A stretch of 64,000 nucleotides of DNA from positions 21,871,833 through 21,935,832 of the forward strand of contig NC_058045.1 in the NCBI RefSeq assembly GCF_020085105.1, read 5' to 3'. This stretch comes from Siniperca chuatsi (Eukaryota > Chordata > Actinopteri > Centrarchiformes > Sinipercidae). Below are positions 50,691-64,000 of the stretch, piece by piece. Under the pieces are notes generated by a model. It was not told the DNA's origin. It worked only from the letters and a program-made list of their open reading frames with translations, and searched no databases. Position 1 is the stretch's first letter; each line of letters starts with the position of its first letter. The position numbers and the translations under genes were made by a program.

Positions 50691-53600
50691 AGATACTTCA
50701 CATTATCTTATCATAAAAATAGCGAGTCAGATGCCCCACCCAGCCTTGACTGGAAAGTGACCTGTGAGTGAGCTGGGATGGTGGTTTTTGGGTCAAAGAC
50801 TCAATGACTCTGTTTAGGACCAAAAGAATGGTTGCAATCCTGACATCTCAAAGGTAAGTTTTTTCAAGCGTTTTTACATTTCAAGCTAAAAATACAAGAT
50901 AAAACACGTGACTAAATAGCTACAACACTTTAAATCTTTTACTTTAAATCTGAGTCACATAATTAAACAGTTTGTCACAAGTTGGCAAGCAGGGAACAGG
51001 GAAAGGACCCAAATGCAGACAGATAAGGCAGCATGATGACTTAAGTGATTTATTGGAAGCTTACTGGCAGCAAACAGATAACAGGCAGGGAGATACAGGT
51101 CCAAATGGCAGAAAACAAAAAGAGTCAACATTAAAAAAGGGACGAACTGAACAAATACTACAAGTGGATGTTGACTTTAAATAATAATGAACCGTGTGCT
51201 AAAGCATGAACACGCAGACCAGACAGTATATCTGGACCAAACTCCAAAAATTGTATAGACTCCTCTGCAGATTGTTTGATTTGTAGCGAGTGCACAATAT
51301 AAGCCAGAATGTGCCTACATTTGTTTTTAATTTTGCATTGTTCCTACAACATTAAACAGTGTTGCAGCGGTTCTGCACTCAGTTTGTCTTTGGCTAGTAA
51401 TGCCTCTCTTTGAAGCATAAAATGTAGATCATCTATGTTTAGGCAGGTGTTTAAACTGGACTGTGTGATTGCAGACTGAAAGAAACGGTCTGTTGGTGTG
51501 ACTTGAGAACTTACTGCATCGTGTTAGATATCTCAGTGCCCACAGATAGCTAGTGACGGCAGCTGTATTGTCTGGCTCAGAGCACGAAACAGGAAGATAA
51601 TGAGATCTGTGACAGACTGATATAACTAAGAATAAACACACATACACACACCCACACACAATGAACACAGTACAATAAATAGCACAGATGATAAACACGA
51701 GTACCCAGTCCACAAATAAACAGACTTTAAATAGCCTAGAGGATTGTCACTACTGTGCTATGATGATGACGTACACTGACACATTAGGTGTTTTATTTAC
51801 ACATACTCACACACTTTCACTGACATTCATAAAGTCATGTATCATATACATACAGTACATGCCCTGTTAGTGACTGACTCAGCTGAAGGTACACATCCAC
51901 ATGACTTCATTATGGCTTTTCAGCTTAAACTCAGTCCTAATTAAAACAGATTGAGATAAATTTGATGGAAGTGAAAAGGCAACATATGAATTTCATGTGG
52001 CAGCTGTGAGCCAGGTGCCTGCAGGCGAATGTTGGTTACACACACACACCAACATGTCTGTATCATCTACAGGACATCCTTCACCTTGTTGGTCGCTACT
52101 CCTCTGCCTCTACTGTGAACAGGACACACGTCAAGACACACGTCTGCAGCCTTAATGTGCGCTATGAGGCATTCAGTGGTCTCCTTCATGTGAATTTTCT
52201 GCTCATGCACATAGAATAATCTTCAACATTTCTATTTAAATGTCAGCTTGCTAGACTCTTTCACTGACTGACACCAAACAACAGAAAATCTATCTACATG
52301 CATCTAGGCATGTACATTTGGTTTTAAATGAGTACTCCAGCAATTTAGAACTGCACTTATATAAGACTGAGGGACTTGCAGATGACAGATTTAAAAAAGG
52401 GTCAAAAGTGACACAGCAGAGGCTGACTTGCTGCTGACTAAACACCCACATCTTTCATGTCCCATCCTGTCCCAGACTTCCCATCCTGGGATACTCGGGT
52501 GAAGTCACTTGAATCATTTTCTCAGACAGAAGACATTATACAACTGTTGGTGGTACGCCCCATCAATAGTAAATTGACTTTGAAATGTAAGATCAGTGTA
52601 GTGCACCTCTTTTACTTTATTTCTTTCCATGTGTGCCATGCCTCCTTTATGCATTTGTGCTCGCATTGCCAGTGGAAACGATTTCCCCTACATGCCCATG
52701 ACCAATCAGACTGTGACATTAAGCAGAAGAGCAAACGTTTTGCAGAGTAAATACGTGACTTGAAGAGAGTGCATCTGCCTGACTGGAAAACATTGTTTGT
52801 ATCAGTGTGATGCTGAGCTGTGGAATGCTGGGATGGTCATGTTTCGGGAAAACGAGGTCTTTGACTGACCTCAGCCTTCTAATCACACCTATGTGTCAAC
52901 AGAGTGACACACTGATGGGCAGGGACTAAAAGTGCAATGCACTGCACTGGTTTTTAACTCTCTTTCTGCATGATCCCCTAACACACACACACAGAAGTGC
53001 TTCTTTGTCATGATTCTAACTGCAGCACATTAGCGTCAGCAGAGGCCTGTCTCAGACGACTTTATAACACACTGTTAGAAGATATTACATGCAGAGCCGA
53101 GTGCAAGGCCCCATCACTGACATGCACATGCACATGCACAAACTACAGTACAACGCACATAGCCATTCAATGTTCAAGCTAAATTCTGCATTTTTGAATG
53201 AAAATAACCGTCTTGTATTTCATTTGATTCATTTTAACGGATACAAACATGTGTGGCAGCATGTTCATAATATTTACACAAAGATTCATATTTGTTGTTA
53301 TGTCAGAAGAAATATGGCTGTCACTTTTTGTAGTATATGATTCAAAAAGTAAACCAGCAATTGATGGTCCATCATGTAGATCTTGGTTGGAGGTCACAAA
53401 GGCATTATTTGAATCAGAATCTTTAGAGGTAGCTACTAAAATGTGAAAACATTAGTTTAAGTTGACAATCGCTACACAGCACTTCTGAGTCCATCTCATC
53501 TCATACACAGAGATTCTCATTTTCTGTTAAGATGACACCAGACTTTCTTGTGCCTCTCCATGCTTGCATGCTGTCCACACGTCCATGTGTCCACACAGCA

Positions 53601-54525
53601 ACACTGACACCTGTTGATGATTTAATGGTAGTACAGACTGACTATGACATTGGTAATGAATAAAGCTGTCCTCTCATATTTAATTTACATATATAAATAT
53701 ATATTTAATAAACAGGGAAAACATTTAGAGAACTCTATAAATATTTTACACTAGCATTCAGGAAATCACCTTGTTCAATAGTCAGCATGTGACTTATTGT
53801 GCTACATCTGCCTCTACACAATACACACTAATTCAACACTAACTTCCTCTTGATCCCGCCTCCATCTAATACAAGTAAATGGGTGTTAAAAGACAGCACC
53901 GATAAACCAATAAAACAAAGGGTTGAGTGATGAGTGATTGGCTGAGTAGCCAATCAAATGCAAACACAAGGGAGGCTGTCCTTGATTGTCTTTCTCACAC
54001 TATCAACAATTGTAGCTTACCATTAGAGTAGCAGAGACTTTCAGCCACTCTACTCTCTTCCGAAGTATTACATGGGGTCTAATAACTGTGTTACCAATAC
54101 GAGGGGTACACATTGCTATACTTTAAGCTCAGACTTTATTCATCTAAATAAAATAATTACTAAATACTGTCAGGGGTATACAGATATGAAAAATAAATAA
54201 TAAAAGAAATATTAGGTATTCAGCTAACTATATTCAGCTAACTTTAAAAAAAAACTTTTTGAGTTAGTCATTCAGGTTTTAACACCATAGTTATCATTTC
54301 ATTTTAAAGCTAATGTGCTGAAATATGGTGCCAATGCGACAATGCACAGCAGTTTTAATGGTGTAAAGACAGTATTACATACAGTATATGGCTCTGCTTG
54401 AGTAAAGAATGTGTTGAGAGTTTTCCACAGAGCTTTGCCTTTATGTTTTCCAGGTCTGCTTGCTTGCACCACCATACGACACATATGACATGATAAAACA
54501 GAATGGAAAGCTAGATATAAAGGAA

Positions 54526-54580
54526 ATTTGGCCATTGGCACAACAGATGCTTATAGCATCTGTCGTGCCAATGGCCAAAT
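54526..54580. repeat. near-perfect 25-bp hairpin with 5-base loop
   Basis: Arms 54526-54550 and 54556-54580 pair over 25 bases with a single mismatch, which would be a G-U pair in one RNA orientation. The loop is TTATA. No other repeat structure is seen next to it. It could be a tiny MITE or a small-RNA hairpin. Confidence 0.9.
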
Positions 54581-56574
54581 GTAAGAAAATGTTGCAGTCA
54601 AGATCCTTAAGAAAAGCAAAACAGGTAAACAAGAGCTGAGAATGACCTAGATCCAGACGAACACAATTTGGTTCATTTCACCCTCAACATCCTCCTTATA
54701 AAGGACAACAGAGGTCATGTTGGCCCAATCACTGCCGCCATAGATGGTCTCTTGGGTGTGTCCTAGAATATTTGTTTATTAGCAGGCACCTGTATTATGG
54801 CGCAGTCTGCTAATACGACATGATGAGATTAATTGTTGATTTGCAGGTTCAGCCGAGTCAAGGCATTCGGTCTCTACATGACCTAACTATGTACCACCCA
54901 AAAGCAAAATCTGGCATTTCTGTGCCTGCTAAATCAGATGCTGCATGCTGTTTAGATCAATTAAAAATTCCAAAAAAAAAAGCCAAATAAAAGACTGTAT
55001 TTAAACATGCCATGAAGGAAGTGTGATGTGTCTGTGTTTTTTAACCCTGAATTTATAGCCTCAATGAAAGGCTATATGGTCATTTAGTTAATCCATGTTT
55101 GTTTGCTTTAACACAATTGTAAAACACCAATATATAGACGTGTTCTCCTGTGTCCTGCTGTTTAGAAACACAGAGTAATTAAGCTAATGAAATCAACTGC
55201 TTAGCTCTATAAATATGTGTTGGATACAACAATTATAGTTGGTTAATTAAAAACAGAAATGGGGGGACATTTCCCACATAAACTGATATTTCTAAAAGAA
55301 GAATGCACCACACACAGACTTCAGACCAAGTGTACACAGTTGTCTAGAGATAGCTGTGGGTGATATGATAAAGTGGACATGAAATATGAGGTTTGACAAG
55401 TAACCTTGTAGTCAACATTGTTTAAGCATACTTTTCTCTGTGTCAGTCTTGTAATTTTATTCTGAATTGTGAATCACTTTGAAAAGTCAATATAAGTGCT
55501 ATAACTTCATCATTGATCATCCTTCTGACATTTAATAATGTTGATTGAGATATCACTGCAATGAAGGTTTACAGGTACATGTGATGAATTAGTGGTACGG
55601 GCGCTATAAAAAACCACAGCCGTGCGTAATGGAAGCTGCTCTGGTGCTGTTGGAGAACCTCGCTGATGCAACGCAATCAATGTTGATGACACAGTCCAGA
55701 AACGGAGTGAAGTTGAAGTTTAAAAGAATATAATATTATGAAATTACTATAATTGTCCTAAAATATTCTAATGACAAGGTCAATCCCCTCCCGGGTGCCA
55801 GTAGACATCTTACCTAAGTGTTTTGGGAAAAAAAACATGTGCTTAGGAAAAACTCAATTACACTATAAACTAAAACCCTGTAATTGTTGATGTGACATTT
55901 TCCTGCAGAGTGTGTGGAAATGTAAGCTAATTTGTCACTTATTACACACCCACAGTGGATTCTTTGCATTTCCTCAACTCACTCTCCAGAAGAAAATGTC
56001 AAAATTGGACGCTTCTACAAGACACAGCAACTGAGTTCAGGGTAAACCACACACGCAATTTAAACTGCAGTTTTAAGACACAGCAACACGGTTTCAGAGG
56101 CCATGCAACTTTATTCCAGACAACACAGGTTTAAACCGGTCTTAAACCCTAACCTCCAGCAAAACTACAACAGAGCACCAGCCCTACTGTATTGGAGACC
56201 TTTTGTTGACAAAATCCATCTGGGATGTTTATATGAGGTCTGCTCATTTATTTAGTTATTTTTGCACTTAGTAGGTTGCTTCATGACAATACATTCAGGA
56301 ACTATCCCAGATGAGCAATCTCATCAATCTAATCTACAAAGTATGCTCTTGCCTATATTTTCCTTTCAAATGTCAGGCAAATTTGAAGCTTCAAGCCCCA
56401 AATCCAGACTATACCATATAAGTGCACTGTTAAATGATTTAATAAGAAAACACAGGTAAATCAGTCTTCATTTAAAGAACATAATAGCAAACATTGAAAA
56501 ATAGGTTATGTTGTTAAAGGAAGGACTGGAAATTGTAAACCAGAAAAACAGAACTGAGCAGTCATTGGTCCCTC

Positions 56575-57963
56575 TCAGCTCTCTGATGGTGGGGGAGCAG
56601 CCCTGCGCACAGCCCTGGCCAGGGCTTGTTGGATGACCGGGTACAGTTTATAGCATCCCTCAATGCAGGTCCGAACCCCAGCTGTCAGAGTCTCTTCAGT
56701 CATTTCTCCATCTGACTGCAGCCCAGAAATCTGGTTCAGGCTGGGGAGGAACGCAACAGTCAGACCGCCCTGGTTATCGCTGCTGACTGAGCTGCAGCTG
56801 TTTTCCTCCGTGTAAGAAGGGTCAACCACATAAGAGGCGCCATCCTGGCGGATGGAACAACCAAGCACCAGATCATACATTTCAATCCCTGCATCTGCGA
56901 GAGCGAGAGAAGCGCATGTGACTGCATGGGCCAGAACTGAACCGCTGTTCTCAAGAACCATCACGTTGACCTCGATCTGAGAGCGGGGATATTTGTGGAG
57001 GCACACAGCTGGCTGCAGACTCTCATGCAGCATCAGGGAGAGGTCCTTGTCCTGGCTCCCCTGAATCCAGGAGCCCCTCTCCGGGCAGGAAAATGGAGCA
57101 AAACGCATGTCAGTAGTCAACCTGGATATACAGAGAAAGACAGTTGTGTTGTCTTCATAAATGGTAACTATCACAGACACACAAACATCAGTGTCCACTT
57201 TAAAAGTATAATATGAAGTAGTGACGAGGATGCTTGAGGGCGAACCCAGCTAAGCTCAGTTTACAGACTTACATTAAATTCAAAATTATATTTAAAAAAT
57301 ACATAGTTTGTGTATTTCTCTAAACATCGTTTTTATTAATAGCGATGACTGGTGAACTGGTGTTTCATTCATTTACAGCACTCCATGATACTGGAAACAA
57401 GTGTTCTCACTTGCAAGGAAGCCCATATAACTTCTGTTGGATACTTAAACTAACTAACTGTCTGTCTGTTTATATAAAGTTTGCTAGTATGAGCTAACAT
57501 TTTGCCAACATAAGCTACTGGTCATACAAGACCAAGTAAGGTTGTGTTTGACGGCTTATGAATTCAACTTTTCATTTGTAAGCAGCAGAATGTGTAAGTT
57601 ACATAGTCTCGCTTTAACGTGCGTTCACTGTGTTGTAGATCAATAAATAAGTCAAATTAAATAAATGAATACATTAAAAATAATCACAAAATACCTTCCA
57701 CATTTCATATCGGTCTCATCTTTCCGCTCTGTTTCTCTGGGGCCGTAAACGCAGCACATCAACTTGGTGTTTCCAGCCTCGATGTACGCGGACCCTTTGG
57801 CCTGGCTCACCAGCCCGCACCGGACAAAAACAGGCCGGACGTCCACTTGATCCCGCTGCCGACCGTCCGCTCTAGGGCCGTGCGAGGCCGCCGGTTTGCA
57901 CAAAAACAAAGACGGACTTTGAGACACTTCTGGGCCGCGTACACGTTTGGTATCAGTCGGCAT
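56575..57963 (-). CDS. exosc6: exosome complex component MTR3, complete
   Basis: Two exons on the minus strand, 57963-57695 and 57121-56575, with an Arg codon split over a clean GT-AG junction. The product has 271 residues (human EXOSC6 272). The N-terminal part shows the RNase PH-type opening [13 protein letters not shown], then [20 protein letters not shown]. The second exon has [12 protein letters not shown] and [25 protein letters not shown]6 is one of six RNase PH-like subunits of the catalytically inert ring of the RNA exosome, working in 3'-5' RNA processing and decay in nucleus and cytoplasm. Human EXOSC6 is a single exon as I recall, so the intron here is a difference. It lies head to head with aars1, as in human 16q22. 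No disruption is seen. Confidence 0.96.
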
Positions 57964-58616
57964 GGTTCAGTGAAATGAAACGAAGTAAACCAGTGGAGCA
58001 TGTGAAGTCCAGCACAAAACTTGTCCCCCGGAAACACAGCAAGCAGATAAATGATTCCGCCAATTCGTGGCACTGAAGGAAATTACATCAGCCATAGAAA
58101 ACCTCAAGTGTGCGCGGTTGCAATAATGAGAAATAATATTTCATTATCGTTATTATGTCACAAAATCACAAATGAATACAAAATTGGTGATACGTCATCT
58201 CATGATAACTAGGCCAGAACCTAAACACCCAAAGTAATAACAATAACAACTAGAATCTGAAGAATCTAATTACTGACAAACCATTTTAATTTAACGTAAA
58301 CGTTTTATTTACAAATATGTGCCTAACCACCTTTCTTTTTCTAGCAGACCACAAAGTCTATTGACACCGGTGTCTTATCCATTGCATCAGCCAAGCCGGG
58401 GAAGTTCCTACCATTGATGTGGCGGGCTCGGCTAAGATTGACAGTAGGTTTGTCCAATAGAGATTGACATTTGCCGACGAACCGGTGCGGCTGGACCAAT
58501 GGGAAACTGTCGTGGGCGTGTTCACTGGCTCTGCTTTCCTCTTGGTCGAGCAGCGTGGATTCAAGCAGTGTGTCTGGGAGCAGTAACTCATTCATTCTGC
58601 GAGAATAGCGACTTCT
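57964..58616. promoter_or_regulatory. shared upstream region of exosc6 (-) and aars1 (+), with aars1 leader exon
   Basis: The exosc6 start codon and the likely aars1 5' non-coding exon are about 650 bases apart and diverge. CCAAT-type motifs occur near 58450 and 58496. A good donor (gtgagt) at 58617 probably ends the aars1 leader exon. No TATA is seen. A bidirectional housekeeping promoter is inferred. Confidence 0.6.
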
Positions 58617-59191
58617 GTGAGTATTATCATTTGCTCAGGGTCTGTTTAAATAAATAACGTTCACCTTACCATTCAGTAAAGTAGGTTTTCTGTTCGAGTT
58701 ATGTGCTGAAATCTCTCTCAGACTAGGCATATAGAGGTAGCCTGTTTGGCTAACATTTAGCGTGCTAACGTCAGCTTGTCAAGCTAGTGCCTCAGCCCCA
58801 ACACAGCAGTTTACAATCTAATGATGCTTGATGCCGGGTTTTAGAAGCAGTTTCAGAGGATTGATGTTGTCTGACATGACTGGCACTATTTTATGGCACT
58901 ATTCCCTGTGCGCTTGTTTGCAACAGAGGTGCAAAGGTGACATGGGAGAACTGATTTTAGTCATCATTAGAAAAGGAAATTAATCCTCTCATGTGAGACA
59001 ATTCGATATAACTCATTTTACTCTGTATTTGTGTGCATGAACATCAGTGGTTAAAATCACCAAGCTAAGGTTTGGAGACAAAGCGCACGGCTGGTCCACT
59101 GACTAACTTGTCAGTTTGACTCTGTGGACATAAAGATGTTGGTTTCAGCTTTTACCACCCACCTGAGCTCTTTGTCAGTGTAGTGATTACA

Positions 59192-59226
59192 AATAAGGAC
59201 CAACACCAATTGTGTTGATCCTTATT
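59192..59226. repeat. 15-bp hairpin, one mismatch
   Basis: Arms 59192-59206 and 59212-59226 are complementary except for one position, with a 5-base loop. Confidence 0.8.
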
Positions 59227-59596
59227 GTCATTCTTAAAATGTACAATTTCCCCTGTTCTATACAGTCTGTTCTTCGCAGAGATGAACATTTCCATCCCAC
59301 CACCCCAATGTCTCTACTTTTTCTGGTTGCCAACAGGGTGGTTTTGTAATCAGGATGTGGACGGTGGCTGTTTACCATCCACTTGCCGGCCCCAGTTCAA
59401 TTCAATTCCAGTTCACTTTGCCACTTTCATTTGGTGTTGGAATATAACTAAAGAAATAATTTGAGCGGCAAAAAGTGAAATTTGTGGCCAGTATTGGTGT
59501 CACAGAAAAACACATTGTGACAAAACAAGTTTTTTTTATGTGTGTGATTTCTATTTGTTGCTTACACAACACAATATATTATTGAATAAAGAGTGG

Positions 59597-59815
59597 GGCT
59601 GCAGCTAGTGATTATTTCAGTCATATATTTTAATGAATTCATTCATTATTTGTTCTATAAAATATAAATATATAAATTCTATAAAATAAGTTGTGAAGGT
59701 GTTACATTTACAATAATATAAACAGGAAAGCAGAAAATCCTCACATTTGGGAAGCTGGAACCAGCAATGTTTGGCATTTTGCCTGACAAATTAGTTAAAT
59801 CAATTCTCGTGCTGT
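59597..59815 (+). mobile_element. hAT-type MITE fragment
   Basis: Starts GGGCTGCAGCTAGTGATTAT, the recognisable left end of a common GGGCTGCAACTA-ended MITE. Later it has CACATTTGGGAAGCTGGAAC. The right end is missing. Confidence 0.55.
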
Positions 59816-60023
59816 CTATTGACGAGAACCCTGAATTGCAAAAGAAAAAATTCTTGCCATCTTTCACGGCTGCTCCTATAAGCCCCCGTAGGTACTTAAT
59901 GGCAGCTGTGAGTGTTAAACACCACTGAAGCTCCACCTGACCAAAGTATACTCAGTATTACACTCTGTATGTCCTGTGTGAGCAACCATGGCAGTGATGG
60001 GTACCCTGAATGCATTCAAGCCT

Positions 60024-60425
60024 TAAAGGGACAGTTCACCCCAAAATCAAAAATACATATTTTTCCTCTTACCTGTATTGCTATTTATCCTTCTAGATTG
60101 TTCTGGTGTGAGTTGCCGAGTTTTGGAGATATCGGCTGTAGAGATGTCCGCCTTTTTTGAATATAATGGGACTATATACCACTCAGCTTGTGGTGCTCAA
60201 AGCGCTAAAAAACTCAAGATTATCCACAGACCTTGTTGTGAGCACTTTCATGTAGGAACTATTTTCTTTCTACCAATAGTTCCTATATGAAACTGCTCAC
60301 AACAAGGTCTGTGGATTATCTTGAGTAACCGGGTCATGATTTCTGGAAAGAGACATTGATGTTAAGTTTTTAAAATGTATTTTTTTTGGCACTTTGAACA
60401 CCACAAGCCGAGTGCCATATAGTCA
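60024..60425. mobile_element. MITE with a long internal hairpin
   Basis: Starts TTAAAGGGACAGTTCACCCC. Bases 60212-60329 fold into a long hairpin: the CACAGACCTTGTTGTGAGCA block pairs with TGCTCACAACAAGGTCTGTG. Outer phrases (CACTCAGCTTGTGGTGCTCA against CACCACAAGCCGAGTG) are also inverted. It is non-coding. Confidence 0.65.
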
Positions 60426-60477
60426 TCCCCTGCTGGTCACTATGACTTGACTATTAGGCTAGGGGTGGAGATTAGCG

Positions 60478-60838
60478 GTGGTGGAATTGAAAAAAAATTG
60501 ACAGTTAGTCGATTGACAGGAAAATAATTGCCAACGTTTTTGATAATTGATTTATCGTTTATTTATTAAGCAAAAATGTCAAATATTTGCTGTTTCCAGC
60601 TTCTCTCAGGTTTGCTGTCTTTCTCTATATCCTTGTAAATTGAATATCTGTGGGTTTTGACTGTTGGTTGGATAAAACAAGACATTTGAAGATGTCACCT
60701 TAGGTTTTGGGAAAATGCAATGGGCATTTTTTTTTTTTTTACTATTTTGACATTAACATGTTTTATAGACAAAACGATTAATCGGGAAAAAAATTCAACT
60801 AATTAACTGATGGAAATAATCGTTAGTTGCAGCCCTAA
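60478..60838 (-). mobile_element. hAT-type MITE, minus strand
   Basis: Read on the minus strand it starts TAGGGCTGCAACTAACGATT. Inside are CATTTTCCCAAAACC-type and TTAATCGTTTTGTC phrases. It is the same family as 59597-59815. Confidence 0.6.
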
Positions 60839-62187
60839 GTATGTTGTGATATAATAAATCAGTAATACTTTACTTTAACCCCCCCCCCAATTTAGCATGA
60901 ATAAGACATATATAAACATTTAATTAATTGTTTTTTAACACAATGTAATGTAATTAAGTGTTGAAAGTATTTGTTAATAACTAATAACTCGTTCTGTGGG
61001 CACGCATAAGTGGAGGCTGCTGTATAAACAGATCATGAATGAAAGTTTTGAATTAAATGTCCTTGCGTACAACTGCGTACAACTACATCAGTGTGTTTAT
61101 AATCCATTCATTAAATTATTGTATACTGCTTATAAATTCCAAATAGAGGGGGATAAAATAAAGCATTCAATAAATCTTCAGAAAAATCTATTGAGAAATT
61201 AAAATAACCAAATGGAGATGCATGTTTGTGGCTTATCCAGGAAATGAAATACTTGATATATCAAGTTTCTTCATCACATTGATGCAAAAATCATATAAAA
61301 ATCCAGTATTGCCATAAACAGTCCTGTTCATTTATTGGAAACATTGCCCACAATGGTCTAATACAACCAGAGATATTGAAGGGATAACTACCACGGTATA
61401 AACACTATGGCAGAATCTGTGATCGTTGGCAATTTATATCATCTTACTCTGTGTATGGTCATATCACCCACCTTACTAGACAAAAATCTCTTACTACATC
61501 TTTAGATAACATGCGATACTTATTTATATACCAGTGATTATTCAACAAACAATAGCATTACCTGAACATTGCTTTTCCCTTATTTTATTTCTAGGTGTGT
61601 CTACTCAGAGGGAGTGTGTTGAAGCAAAGCAGACTTTGGGGCAAATGGCTGGTTGTAACTGGTGTCATTGCCTTATGGTGCCCAGTGGCAAAACAGTAGT
61701 CTTAGTCACTGTGAAAATTGAAAAATTGTTTCACAGAAGTGGGAAACTAGCAGTTTTGTTGTGTCTTTGTTAATTTTGTTAGAAAGCCTGAGAGAAAGAT
61801 CACACATTTTTCAAAAGCTCTACATAAATGTTATCTATGATGACATTTAGCAGTCAAGTCTAGTAATATTTAGATGCCATGGAGCGCTGTGACAGAGAAA
61901 CAGCCACCACTGGTCTCAGGTCTCACTCAGCTCCTGTTCATGCCATAGGGTGCAGCGCAACTCCAGTTAGTTGTTGCCAATATCACACTGGAAGATTTCA
62001 ACCAGTTTGTCCACATATGATCAGAACAACAGCTGTTGTTGGGTGTGACTGGTTGGACAAGTCTTTAACCTCTCTAGTCTGTGCTCTGCAGACACCCCGT
62101 AACTGCCAAGTTAGCACTGGCTCATGTTTGATGGTTACAGTATTAATTTTCTTTTTTGTGTATTTTTGTTCAGAGAGCTGGTTCAGA

Positions 62188-63123
<936 letters not shown>

Positions 63124-64000
63124 GTGAGTCTAGCTTGGGAATGAGAAGTATTGGTGAACACATCTGATGAAGGCATTTGCTTTGGGGCATCTTTGAGCAA
63201 CTTTTAATAATCACTGCCCACTGTGAATAATTTTTTATCCACTGCATTGTCTCCTGGGAGTACCTGAAACCTCCTCTACAAATCATTTACAGATCTTGCA
63301 TTGTATCTCAGTATGAATGCTGCGAAACAGCTATTGTCTATCTGCCCCTATTTAAAGTAATTGCATAATGTTGTTTGATCAATCCCTGGGGAACTGCCTT
63401 TCCTCTCCTCTCCTCTCCTCCCTACCGAGCCACCACACTACCTACAACAACAGCCTAGAAGATTCTCTCTCTGTCCATTTCTCCACCTCCCAGTCTTTTT
63501 CCCCCTTGGTGTTTCAACAGCACTGTTTTTCTACCATTTATTTATTCAAAGCTTTCAGTTGATATTTTTCCCACTTAGCATCTGACTTTCTACGATCCTT
63601 CCCTCTCTCTGTCTTTTAAAAAAAAACCAAACTGTTGTCTGAATCGTGCTTCTGTTAGCTTTTCTTCGGTATGCTTGTTTCACATTTTACCCCCTTCAAC
63701 TTTGTGTCTCTGTTTACATAAAAACACATCATTGGTCTTGCTAAAGCAGCTCCAACAAAGAGGGGCAAAGTCTACAAAATATAAACATTCAAAGATGTTT
63801 TCAGGTGATTGCTTTGCTTTTTTTCTGATTTTCTTTCTGTTGTTTTTAGAAGGATACAGTTTTACACTTACACTTTTATTTATCTTTATTGTGTATATAT
63901 ATATATGATGTATGTCTCATATCTTTCTTTCTTTGTTTTGTGACTTCCATGTCTTTACATTTTAATAATAAGATTAGACAAGCCTTTATTGATCCTCAGA
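63124..64000 (+). other. aars1 intron, running off the window
   Basis: No further aars1 exon is seen to the window edge. It is pyrimidine-rich at 63400-63500. The last 25 bases (AAGCCTTTATTGATCCTCAG) look like the start of a common LINE-type 3' tail repeat. Confidence 0.5.

Larger units (their letters stand above)
49870..56574. other. gene-free spacer between transglutaminase and exosc6
   Basis: No coding exon is recognised on either strand. It contains common fish repeats at 50050-50470 and 50520-50690, and an unusual hairpin at 54526-54580. The part nearest 56574 is probably the exosc6 3' UTR: minus-strand AATAAA candidates lie near 56110 and 56248. Confidence 0.5.
58617..62173 (+). other. 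aars1 intron 1
   Basis: Lies between the inferred leader exon and the exon carrying the ATG. No coding exon is seen. It contains a 15-bp hairpin (59192-59226) and three MITE-type repeats. Confidence 0.55.

Noticed and set aside
52457-52750. 97-codon open frame in the spacer
   Set aside because: No recognisable domain, composition like the surrounding non-coding DNA, no splice or promoter context, and nothing similar nearby.

Overview
The window is vertebrate nuclear DNA, and almost certainly from a ray-finned fish, probably a percomorph. Genes are split by GT-AG introns. Dinucleotide and tetranucleotide microsatellites are common. The spacers carry repeat types typical of teleosts: foldback MITEs, TTAA-flanked MITEs, Tc1 remnants, L2-like LINE 3' ends and tRNA-derived SINEs. 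Nothing prokaryotic, CRISPR-like or retroviral was seen.

Left block (1-19.7 kb): the last exon of rspry1 (+), a complete seven-exon arl2bp (+) and a complete four-exon pllp (-). This is the same trio that neighbours each other on human 16q13. arl2bp and pllp converge, and their poly(A) signals lie about 35 bp apart. The pllp first intron (about 7.6 kb) holds many small transposons.

Middle block A (19.7-29.8 kb): a rearranged patch with no recognised protein gene. It has two tandem copies of a roughly 4 kb unit (period about 4.5 kb) and a 1.5 kb inverted copy spanning the unit-unit junction. Five tRNA-Leu(CAG) genes lie in it, four on - and one on +. Each unit also carries an L2-like LINE fragment, Tc1 remnants and a short internal inverted repeat.

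Middle block B (30.0-49.8 kb): two tail-to-tail transglutaminase genes of the TGM2/TGM5 type, each with 15 recognisable coding exons. Arms of about 6.7 kb look nearly identical. The match stops at the splice donor of the penultimate exon, so the last exons and C-termini differ. As written, both copies carry one-base losses in short homopolymers in different exons. This could be residual assembly error or real decay. The centre holds a reversed L2-like LINE.

Right block (49.8-64 kb): a gene-free spacer, then exosc6 (-) and the first coding exons of aars1 (+), head to head as on human 16q22. The window therefore joins two human 16q neighbourhoods, with the duplicated transglutaminase and tRNA region between them.

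The single-copy genes do not form one pathway: a RING/SPRY protein, an ARL2 effector, a tetraspan myelin/epithelial protein, an RNA exosome subunit and an aminoacyl-tRNA synthetase. The main interest is structural: a 30 kb zone of nested direct and inverted duplications built around tRNA genes and a transglutaminase.
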